Shown piece after piece: positions 14,984-20,871 of a stretch of 20,871 nucleotides of DNA. Each line of letters opens with the position of its first letter. Position 1 is the stretch's first letter. A program made the position numbers and the translations under genes. Source of the stretch: Acidimicrobiia bacterium (GTDB lineage Bacteria; Actinomycetota; Acidimicrobiia; Spongiisociales; SHLN01); contig JAUXJL010000004.1 of NCBI GenBank assembly GCA_030624805.1, forward strand, positions 1 to 20,871, in the 5' to 3' direction. Below the pieces are notes generated by a model, which saw only the letters and a program-made list of their open reading frames with translations, was not told where the DNA came from and made no database searches.

Positions 14984-15670
14984 ATGAAAGAAAACCAAAC
15001 CGACCAACAACACCTCGCCTGGCTGGCCCGGTCGTTTGGCCGGCCCGACTACCTCCCACTTTCCCCAGACGACCTCAAGGCCCTGGCGGAGGCCGGCGAT
15101 ATCGTGAAAAAATACCCGGGTACCCACCTCTTCAAAGAGGGCGAATCTGCCACTGCCGCCTTTCTCCTCCGCGAAGGTGAGGTCGACCTGTACCGGGGTG
15201 CCACCGACCGGCGCGACGTTGTCGGTCGGGTCGGCCCTGGTGCCGTCATCGGTGATATCGCCATGTTCAGCGGCCAGCCCTACATCTCCTCGGCCCGGGC
15301 GGTTGGCCACGTCACCGCGTTTCACTTCGATCGTGATCGCCTCCTTCCCAAGTTGGCACTCTCTCCGGCGATCACTCTGCGTTGGCTCGTTGCCAGCCTC
15401 ACTCAACTCGAGCGCACCCAACGACGGGTTCTCAACCTCATGCATAAGACGGTGCTTGCCCAGGTGGCAGGCCTTCTTGTCAACGAGGCAGACGACCGAG
15501 CCGAGGTCGCCCTCAGCCAGGCTACGATCGCGATTCTGTTGGGGGCCAGCCGTCAGTCGGTCAACGAGGCCCTCAACGAACTGAAGCGTCGCGGCCATGT
15601 CGAGACCGGCTACCGCCTCGTACGTGTGCTCGACTCTGAGAGTCTCATTCGGGTGGCTGCTGAGGACTGA
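14984..15670 (+). CDS. Crp/Fnr family transcriptional regulator
   Basis: A 228-aa protein with an N-terminal cyclic-nucleotide-binding-type beta-barrel (about 25–135, including GTHLFKEGESATAAFLLREG and GPGAVIGDIAMFSGQP), a dimer helix and a C-terminal winged helix with recognition helix SRQSVNEALNELKRRG. The phosphate-binding cassette is degenerate: where cAMP-binding members have PRSA, it reads PYISSA, so the key Arg is absent. There is no Cys, which rules out an FNR-type iron-sulfur cluster. The ligand is therefore unknown. ATG 14984 has AAGGGGG ten bases upstream; ATG 14975 is in frame but only one base from it. It follows the TSUP pseudogene, and its 3' end overlaps ispH on the other strand by 26 bp. 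Confidence 0.88.
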   Translation: MKENQTDQQHLAWLARSFGRPDYLPLSPDDLKALAEAGDIVKKYPGTHLFKEGESATAAFLLREGEVDLYRGATDRRDVVGRVGPGAVIGDIAMFSGQPYISSARAVGHVTAFHFDRDRLLPKLALSPAITLRWLVASLTQLERTQRRVLNLMHKTVLAQVAGLLVNEADDRAEVALSQATIAILLGASRQSVNEALNELKRRGHVETGYRLVRVLDSESLIRVAAED

Positions 15671-16712
15671 GCGCGAGTAGCTCGAGCGCCTCATTGGCGG
15701 TCCACTCGCGGTCGTTCTCCAGTTCGCCCGGCTGGCCGGGGTTCCGCGCCGAATATCCCCCCTCAACCGCAGCCTGAAGCGCCGCCAGCAGTTTCCGCAG
15801 GTCCCTCGGAAGCGGGAAATACTCGCCTTCGGTCGTCACCTGCACCCGCTCGACTCCCTCGGTGGGCGCCACTGCATCGATGACGGCGAATACGAGCTGG
15901 TCGGGAGCCGATGCCCCGGCGGTGACACCGACCACCTCGGCGTTGGTGAGCCATCCGGGATCGATGGCGTCGGGGCCGTCAACTCGGTAGGCTCGCCCAC
16001 CGTTCACTGCTGCCACCCGCACCAGCGCCTGAGTATTAGACGAGTTGTCCGAGCCGACCACGAGTACCAGGTCGGCCCGCTCCGCCAGGACCCGGACGGC
16101 CTCTTGCCGGTTGGTGGTGGCATAACAGAGGTCGCTTTTGCGGGCCGTCCAGAGCGATGGGAAGCGTTCGGCGGCATCTTCGAGTACTCCCTGGAATTCG
16201 AACAGCCCAAGAGTTGTCTGCGACACGAGTGCCACCTGCTCGCTGTTGTGTGGTGCGTAGTCACCCAACCCGTGTTCGGGGTTCACGAGCGTGATGGCCG
16301 CGGGTGCCTCGGCGATGGTGCCGATGGCCTCGTCGTGGCCTTCGTGTCCCACGTAAATGATGTCGAAGCCCTGGTCGGCCATTCGTCTGACCTCGTGGTG
16401 GACCTTGGTTACGAGCGGACAGACAGCGTCAACCAGCACGGCCGCCCGGTTGCTCGCCTTCGCCACAACTTCGGGAGCTGAGCCATGGGCCGACAACATG
16501 ATGGGGGCGTCGAGCGGGACCTGGTCGATTTCATCGACGAAAACAACCCCGGCCTTCTCGAACGCTCGTACCACCGCCTGGTTGTGGACGATCTCGTGAT
16601 AGCAATACACCGGTGCCTCGAAGGTCTGCACCATCCAGGTGAGGGCCTTTATAGCCATTTCCACACCGGCGCAGAACCCGCGCGGTTCGGCCAGCAGAAC
16701 CTTTCGTGTCAT
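15645..16712 (-). CDS. ispH: 4-hydroxy-3-methylbut-2-enyl diphosphate reductase
   Basis: IspH reduces HMBPP to IPP and DMAPP, the last step of the MEP isoprenoid pathway, with a [4Fe-4S] cluster. The 355-aa protein has the three cluster cysteines at Cys14 (PRGFCAGV), Cys98 (DAVCPLVTKVH) and Cys196 (DLCYATTNRQ), plus YHEIVHN, SAHGSAPEV and GSDNSSNTQALV. The usual length is about 310–330 aa; the extra residues form a C-terminal tail beyond PRDLRKLLAALQAAVEGGYS (ending LALSPQQPPE). Those last codons overlap the regulator gene. It is a one-gene unit, with ATG 16712 lacking a Shine-Dalgarno. Confidence 0.95.
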   Translation of the reverse strand: MTRKVLLAEPRGFCAGVEMAIKALTWMVQTFEAPVYCYHEIVHNQAVVRAFEKAGVVFVDEIDQVPLDAPIMLSAHGSAPEVVAKASNRAAVLVDAVCPLVTKVHHEVRRMADQGFDIIYVGHEGHDEAIGTIAEAPAAITLVNPEHGLGDYAPHNSEQVALVSQTTLGLFEFQGVLEDAAERFPSLWTARKSDLCYATTNRQEAVRVLAERADLVLVVGSDNSSNTQALVRVAAVNGGRAYRVDGPDAIDPGWLTNAEVVGVTAGASAPDQLVFAVIDAVAPTEGVERVQVTTEGEYFPLPRDLRKLLAALQAAVEGGYSARNPGQPGELENDREWTANEALELLALSPQQPPE

Positions 16713-16724
16713 GGTGCGAGGTTA
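16713..16724 (-). promoter_or_regulatory. Candidate -10 element of a leaderless ispH promoter
   Basis: On the minus strand TAACCT (16724 to 16719) fits TANNNT and is followed by six bases and then the ispH ATG. No Shine-Dalgarno is present, and no -35 is clear. Confidence 0.4.
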
Positions 16725-16753
16725 GGCACCGGTCTTTCAGTCCCGGCGCGATT

Positions 16754-16784
16754 GTTCCCTCCCGCCCGGGTTGCGAAAGGGAAC
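16754..16784. promoter_or_regulatory. Inverted repeat in the ispH / DUF512 divergent promoter region
   Basis: GTTCCCT (16754–16760) and AGGGAAC (16778–16784) are perfect 7-bp arms 17 bases apart, in the 117-bp gap between two divergent genes. The arms are centred about 60 bp from each start codon, a suitable place for a dimeric regulator acting on both genes. A hairpin in an RNA leader is the alternative. The factor is unknown. Confidence 0.3.
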
Positions 16785-16829
16785 CGTGGGAGGCCGCAAG
16801 AACGATCGGGCCGGTACGCTGTGCGCCTC

Positions 16830-18218
16830 ATGTCCTTCCCAACTGTTTCTGAGATTGTTGCCGGCAGCCCCGCCTCTGACGTAGGGCTGGCGGTCGGCGA
16901 CGAGCTGCTCTCCATCTGCGGAGTGGTGCCCTCCGACGTCATCGAATATCAGCAGCTGGTGGACGAGTCGGAGATTGACCTGACCGTACGACGGGGCGGG
17001 CTCGAGTGGGATGTAACCATCGAGAAGGCCGTGGGAGCCCCACTCGGCCTCCGCCTCAGTTCGTCCATCTTCGATCGTGTGCAGACCTGTGACAACCACT
17101 GCGAGTTCTGTTTCATCTATCAGCTACCTCCCGGCATGCGCAAGTCGCTATATCTGAAGGACGACGACTATCGGTTGTCTTTTCTGTACGGCAACTTCAC
17201 CACGCTCACTCGCTTCACCGAACTGGACCTGGCACGGGTGGTTGATGAGCAGCTCGGGCCCCTCTACGTGTCAATCCATGCCACCGACCCGGCAGTGCGG
17301 TCGGCAATGCTGCGCAACGACCGCGGAGCCACCAGCTTGCGCTGGTTGCGGGGTCTCCTCGAACACGGCATCGAAGTACATGGCCAGGTCGTGCTGTGTC
17401 CCACTATCAACGGCGGCGAGATCCTCGAGCGCACGTTCGCCGAGATTATCGTCTGCTACCCGAGACTTGCCTCGGTCGGCATCGTTCCGCTCGGCCTCTC
17501 CAAGTTCAACAAGGAATCGAATCTGCGGGTTCACACCAACGAGGAGGCCAGGTCGGTCGTAGAAGCCACCGAGCACTGGCAGCGAGTGGCGCTCAAACAG
17601 CTCGGGCGCCGTATGTTCTTTGCCTCCGATGAGCTGTATCTCCAGGCGGGGGGAGAGATTCCATCTCGAGCTGAGTACGAGAATTTTCCCCAGCACGAAA
17701 ACGGCATTGGCATGGCCCGAGCCCTGTACGACGAGCTGGAAGAGCTCGAACGGGGCGCCGGCCACCGGCCTGTTGAGTCAACTGGTAAGTACGAAACCCT
17801 GGCGGCTGCCCCGGCCGAGGGCTATCGAGCCCTCCGAACGACCGGCAACGGTGCCGGAGATAGCAGGGGAGTTGGCCCGACGGTCATTCTCACCGGCGCC
17901 TACGGCGCCAGAGTCCTCCAACCGATCAGGGAGCGTCTCGAGCGCCTCAGCGGCCGAGCCATTCGTGTTGTCACGGTCGGCAACGCCTTCTTCGGTGGCA
18001 ACGTGGCAGTGAGCGGGCTGATGGTGGGCCAGGATATCCGATCAGCTCTCAAAGCCGACACCGAACCGGCGGCCGCTTACCTCATCCCCGATGTCACCTT
18101 GTCGGGGAACCGGTTCCTCGACGACACCTCCATCGGAGATGTGGCCTCAGACGCCTCTGCCCCGTTGCTAGCGGTCCCCACATCGATTGCTGGGATCCTC
18201 GCCGGCGCCCGAAGATGA
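16830..18218 (+). CDS. DUF512 / PDZ-like radical SAM protein next to der
   Basis: A 462-aa protein with an N-terminal PDZ-like domain (about 1–68, GSPASDVGLAVGDELLSICG), a radical-SAM-type core with a CX3CX2C cluster motif at Cys87, Cys91 and Cys94 (TCDNHCEFCF), and the C-terminal DUF512 domain (VTVGNAFFGGNVAVSGLMVG, then LIPDVTLSGNRFLDD). YLKDDDYRLSFLYGNFTTLTRF and VSIHATDPAVRSAMLRN are hallmarks of this uncharacterised Fe-S family. It often stands beside der (engA), and here the two overlap by four bases, suggesting a role linked to ribosome assembly or a shared need; this is inference. The frame is open far upstream, but ATG 16830 begins the PDZ domain. TACGCT at 16815–16820 could be its -10, giving a leader of only a few bases. 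Confidence 0.88.
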   Translation: MSFPTVSEIVAGSPASDVGLAVGDELLSICGVVPSDVIEYQQLVDESEIDLTVRRGGLEWDVTIEKAVGAPLGLRLSSSIFDRVQTCDNHCEFCFIYQLPPGMRKSLYLKDDDYRLSFLYGNFTTLTRFTELDLARVVDEQLGPLYVSIHATDPAVRSAMLRNDRGATSLRWLRGLLEHGIEVHGQVVLCPTINGGEILERTFAEIIVCYPRLASVGIVPLGLSKFNKESNLRVHTNEEARSVVEATEHWQRVALKQLGRRMFFASDELYLQAGGEIPSRAEYENFPQHENGIGMARALYDELEELERGAGHRPVESTGKYETLAAAPAEGYRALRTTGNGAGDSRGVGPTVILTGAYGARVLQPIRERLERLSGRAIRVVTVGNAFFGGNVAVSGLMVGQDIRSALKADTEPAAAYLIPDVTLSGNRFLDDTSIGDVASDASAPLLAVPTSIAGILAGARR

Positions 18219-19531
18219 GCCAGGTCCCCATCGTTGCGGTGGTTGGCCGTCCGAACGTCGGCAAGTCGACCCTCGTCAATCGTATAATCGGACGCCGGGT
18301 GGCGGTCGTGGAGGCCAAGCCGGGAGTGACCCGCGATCGCCGTGAATTCCAAGCTGAGTGGCTCAATCGTCGCTTCCTGCTGGTCGACACGGGCGGCTGG
18401 GAGCTGACGCCGGCGGGTGAGCTCACCCAGAACATCCGCGCCCAAACCGAGGCTGCTCTCGCTGGAGCAGACGCGGTCCTGTTCGTGACTGATGCAACCG
18501 CGGTCGTCACCGATGACGATGCCGGAGTGGCCGAGATGCTCAGACGGGCCGACATACCGGTTGTCCTGGTAGCCAACAAGTCGGACAATCCCACCACGGA
18601 CCAGGACACAAGCCATCTGTATAGCCTCGGGATTGGCGATCCTTTTCCGATCAGCGCTCTCCACGGGCGGGGCACCGGCGACCTACTCGACCGTCTGATG
18701 GCTTTGGTCCCCGACGTCAATGCCGCCGACGCTCCCGATATGGCGTCCTTGGCCATTATCGGCCGGCCAAACGTTGGCAAGTCGACGCTGCTCAATCAGA
18801 TGCTGGGAGAGAACCGGGTACTGGTTTCGGAAACGCCCGGCACGACCCGGGATCCGATCGACGCAATCGTTGAAATGGACGGAGAGTCGTTCCGGGTGGT
18901 CGACACCGCCGGGATCCGACGGGCTCCAAAATGGGGCGACGGCGCCGACTACTACTCGGTGCTACGCGCCAAGGGGGTCTTGGCCGAGGCAGACGTGGCA
19001 CTTCTCATGATCGACGGAGTTGAGGGGGCGACCCATCAGGATCAGCGCCTGGCCGAAGAGATTGCCGAAGCCGGCACCGGCCTGGTCGTACTGCTCAACA
19101 AGTGGGATGTTGCCAGCGCGGAAGAACGGGAGTGGTGTCGCGACAGCGTGGCCGACCGCTTGGGTTTTGTGGGCTGGGCGCCGGTCCTGACGCTGTCGGC
19201 CAAGACGGGCAGCAAGATCAAGCGGATTGGGGATGCTGTGCGTCTCTCGCTCCAATCTCTCGACCGTCGGATCCCCACCGGCGAACTCAACCGGCTGGTG
19301 CGCCGTTGGCAGGAGGGCCATCCGCCCCCGGTCCGTAAGAACCGTCGCCCCCGGATCCTCTATGCGGTCCACGCCGGCCGTCGGCCCCCGGTCATCGTGC
19401 TCTTCGTGGCCGGGGGAGAACTGGGGGAGGACTATCTCCGCTTCCTCGAGAACCGCCTTCGGAATGAGTACGAGTTCACCGGCGCTCCCATCCAGTTCCG
19501 GGCCCGCCAACGAGCCACCACCCGTGGGTGA
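18215..19531 (+). CDS. der: Ribosome biogenesis GTPase Der (EngA)
   Basis: Der is an essential GTPase with two GTPase domains in tandem that helps mature the 50S subunit. The 438-aa protein has G1 GRPNVGKST at 11–19 and again at 183–191, the matching DTGG and DTAG G3 motifs, NKSD and NKWD G4 motifs, and a C-terminal KH-like domain (about 350–435) ending in FTGAPIQFRARQRATTRG. The ATG overlaps the stop of the DUF512 gene (ATGA). The position after cmk matches Rv1712–Rv1713, but here about 4 kb with the regulator, ispH and DUF512 genes is placed between them. No sign of damage. Confidence 0.96.
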   Translation: MSQVPIVAVVGRPNVGKSTLVNRIIGRRVAVVEAKPGVTRDRREFQAEWLNRRFLLVDTGGWELTPAGELTQNIRAQTEAALAGADAVLFVTDATAVVTDDDAGVAEMLRRADIPVVLVANKSDNPTTDQDTSHLYSLGIGDPFPISALHGRGTGDLLDRLMALVPDVNAADAPDMASLAIIGRPNVGKSTLLNQMLGENRVLVSETPGTTRDPIDAIVEMDGESFRVVDTAGIRRAPKWGDGADYYSVLRAKGVLAEADVALLMIDGVEGATHQDQRLAEEIAEAGTGLVVLLNKWDVASAEEREWCRDSVADRLGFVGWAPVLTLSAKTGSKIKRIGDAVRLSLQSLDRRIPTGELNRLVRRWQEGHPPPVRKNRRPRILYAVHAGRRPPVIVLFVAGGELGEDYLRFLENRLRNEYEFTGAPIQFRARQRATTRG

Positions 19532-19652
19532 CCGCTCCCAAGAGGAAGAGCGTCCCTCGGCCGTTTTTTGGCTCGTGGTGGGTGGGGCCATCTTCTATCT
19601 GGGCGTTCGTCTCATCCAGGGAGTGCTGTGGGTGGCGCAACAGTTGACCTAG
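19524..19652 (+). CDS. Possible 42-aa single-pass membrane protein after der
   Basis: A GTG at 19524 opens a frame overlapping the der stop by 8 bp. It codes for a charged N-terminus (GDRSQEEERPSA), one hydrophobic helix (VFWLVVGGAIFYLGVRLIQG) and a short tail (VLWVAQQLT). The charged-then-hydrophobic layout and the tight overlap with der, like other junctions in this cluster, support a real gene. There is no Shine-Dalgarno and I know no family for it. It could be a chance frame in GC-rich DNA. Confidence 0.4.
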   Translation: MGDRSQEEERPSAVFWLVVGGAIFYLGVRLIQGVLWVAQQLT

Positions 19653-19685
19653 CTCTCTTGGGAACTTGCGATCCCGTGGAGTGGG

Positions 19686-20603
19686 CTACGTCTCCTGGGG
19701 CGCCGCCCGTGCCACCGGCTGTCGCTCCGCCGGTGGCCGGTCCTTGGCGACTGCGACGAGCGCGACACCACCGAGAATGAGTGGGAGGGCGATGACGGCC
19801 TGGCCGGACAAGACCTCGGAACCGAGAGTTACTCCCAGCAGCACCGCCACCACCGGGTTGACGTAGGCGTAGCTGGTAGCAAGGGCGGGTCGGACGGTGG
19901 TTAGCAAGTACATGTAGGCGCTGAAGGCCACGAGCGATCCGAAGGTAATCAAATACATGAGGGCCAGCCAGCCGTTTAGGTCTGGGAATGCCTCGAACCT
20001 CTCACCTCGCACGATGCCAACCACCAGGAGAATGACGCCTCCTGTCCCCATTTCCATCGCGGTCGCCATCGCGCCTGGTGGGAGCTTGATTCGCTGGCTC
20101 CACATCGACCCCAACCCCCAACTGATGGGAGCGATCACCATCAACGTGATCCCGAGCGTGTTGCCGGCGAAATCGCCCTCCTGGCTGAGAATGACGACGC
20201 CGGCCAGGCCGATGAACAAACCGAGCCACTCGAGGCGGTTGGGCCATCGCCCAAATAGGCCGCTCCACAGTGCGGCCCAGAGCGGCATAGCCGCCACCGC
20301 GGTCGCGGCCAGGCCTGAGCCAACGCCACGGGCTTCGGCCAGGGCCACCAGGCCAACTCCGCCTCCCATGAGAAGGGTCCCGATTTGAGCTGCCGACCAC
20401 CACTCGCGGGCAGATGGAGCATCCGCCCCACGCCATCGGAGGAAAAGAAACAGTCCTCCACCGGCCACCACGAAGCGGATGCCGTTCCCGACGAAGGGTG
20501 GGAATTCCTCCACGAGGTAGCGGAGCGCAAGGTAGGTGGATCCCCAGATCACATAGACGGCAAAGAGGGCGAAGCCGATCAGCCAGCGATTGTGTGCGGT
20601 CAT
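19686..20603 (-). CDS. EamA/DMT-family transporter (YedA-like)
   Basis: A 305-aa inner-membrane protein with about ten hydrophobic helices in two EamA repeats. The first starts WLIGFALFAVYVIWGSTYLALR, whose WGSTYLAxR motif is typical of the YedA subgroup of drug/metabolite transporters; the second starts near GITLMVIAPISWGLGSMWSQR. The C-terminal helices (YAYVNPVVAVLLGVTLGSEVLSG and ALPLILGGVALVAVA) contain the NPVVAxxLG pattern. Members export amino acids or other small metabolites; the substrate is not predictable. It converges on the der unit. ATG 20603 gives the normal N-terminus; there is no strong ribosome site. Confidence 0.9.
   Translation of the reverse strand: MTAHNRWLIGFALFAVYVIWGSTYLALRYLVEEFPPFVGNGIRFVVAGGGLFLFLRWRGADAPSAREWWSAAQIGTLLMGGGVGLVALAEARGVGSGLAATAVAAMPLWAALWSGLFGRWPNRLEWLGLFIGLAGVVILSQEGDFAGNTLGITLMVIAPISWGLGSMWSQRIKLPPGAMATAMEMGTGGVILLVVGIVRGERFEAFPDLNGWLALMYLITFGSLVAFSAYMYLLTTVRPALATSYAYVNPVVAVLLGVTLGSEVLSGQAVIALPLILGGVALVAVAKDRPPAERQPVARAAPQET
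19711..19737. terminator. Strong hairpin at the 3' end of the EamA gene, possible terminator
   Basis: GCCACCGG (19711–19718) pairs perfectly with CCGGTGGC (19730–19737) around an 11-base loop. It lies inside the last codons of the EamA gene and about 60 bp after the der unit ends, so it could stop rightward transcription. No T-tract follows, and the codons alone may explain it. Confidence 0.25.
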
Positions 20604-20643
20604 CTATGTAGAACCCCGGGACGGTCAGAAATGTTGCGCCAAT

Positions 20644-20693
20644 GGCACTGCTCAACTGGGGTTGGTGAGAACGGTGACCCGGGGCACTGCTCA
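20644..20693. repeat. Short direct repeat in the intergenic region
   Basis: GGCACTGCTCA occurs at 20644–20654 and again at 20683–20693, start to start 39 bp. The 112-bp gap (20604–20715) between the EamA start and the next gene's end holds nothing else I can recognise. The copies could be paired binding sites before the leftward EamA gene, or coincidence. Confidence 0.3.
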
Positions 20694-20715
20694 TTCTCCT
20701 TCGGGAGTGGCAGCT

Positions 20716-20871
20716 CTAGAGCGGGAAGATGGCCCCGTTTATGTCCATACCCTGGGCCTGCCAGCCTGCAAACGAGTGGTAAACGTTGAGCCACCGGAAC
20801 TGGTGAGTGTCGACTCGATCGTGGTAGGTGTTGTTCTCGAACCGGTTGTTGCGGCTGTAGAAGATCGAATC
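20716..20871 (-). CDS. C-terminal end of a probable right-handed beta-helix protein, partial
   Basis: On the minus strand the frame is open from the window edge to a TAG (20718–20716) and codes for 51 residues. It contains NNRFENNTYH, a parallel beta-helix-like rung, followed by FRWLNVYHSFAGWQAQGMDI and NGAIFPL. An ending of the type 'N-N-x-F-x-N-N-T-Y … W-Q-A-x-G-x-D-x-N-G' is what I know from secreted beta-helix (pectate-lyase-like or parallel beta-helix repeat) proteins. The rest lies outside the window, so activity and secretion signal cannot be judged. It would be read in the same direction as EamA, 112 bp upstream of it. Confidence 0.6.
   Translation of the reverse strand, partial: DSIFYSRNNRFENNTYHDRVDTHQFRWLNVYHSFAGWQAQGMDINGAIFPL

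Noticed and set aside
20604..20715. Possible tRNA-like segment in the gap before the beta-helix gene
   Set aside because: No T-loop consensus, anticodon stem or acceptor pairing could be assembled on either strand.
1..20871. CRISPR array, IS element, toxin–antitoxin or phage-defence system
   Set aside because: No regularly spaced repeats, transposase motifs or known defence domains were found in any open frame.

Overview
The window is GC-rich and densely packed, with short or overlapping gene junctions. It looks like chromosomal DNA of an actinobacterium. The strongest clue is gene order. Small ORF–tlyA–nadK–recN–pyrG–NUDIX–xerD–scpA–scpB–rluB–cmk–der follows the order I recall for Mycobacterium tuberculosis Rv1693–Rv1713. 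Here steA, mctB and the parA-like gene are absent, and other genes are interleaved. An uncultured, deep-branching lineage such as Acidimicrobiia is my guess; the sequence does not prove it.

Layout: (1) 1–937 holds the 3' end of a probable MDR oxidoreductase, two tandem hairpins, and a convergent rhomboid protease gene. (2) 977–4353 runs rightward from a 39-bp divergent promoter region: a 56-aa acidic protein, tlyA, nadK and recN. (3) 4426–8616 is pyrG, an ADP-ribose pyrophosphatase, alanine dehydrogenase and xerD, joined by 1–4 bp overlaps. (4) 8629–10143 is a cassette of a DksA/TraR zinc-finger protein, an M50 site-2-type protease and an HD-domain protein. (5) 10156–14141 is scpA, scpB, rluB and a single ORF fusing aroA to cmk. 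(6) 14175–15670 is a decayed TSUP permease gene and a Crp/Fnr-family regulator with a palindromic operator at its promoter. (7) ispH lies on the minus strand, its 3' end overlapping the regulator. (8) 16830–19652 is a DUF512 radical-SAM protein, der and a possible 42-aa membrane protein. (9) A minus-strand EamA transporter and the C-terminus of a probable beta-helix protein close the window.

Most genes are housekeeping: ribosome modification and assembly (tlyA, rluB, der), cofactor and nucleotide supply (nadK, pyrG, cmk), DNA repair and chromosome segregation (recN, xerD, scpAB), and aromatic and isoprenoid synthesis (aroA, ispH). I see no defence system, CRISPR array, IS element, tRNA or rRNA. 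The points most worth checking are the aroA–cmk fusion, the lack of a usual start codon in both S4-domain genes (tlyA, rluB), the TSUP pseudogene beside the regulator's operator, repeated leaderless-type promoters, and the DksA–M50–HD cassette.
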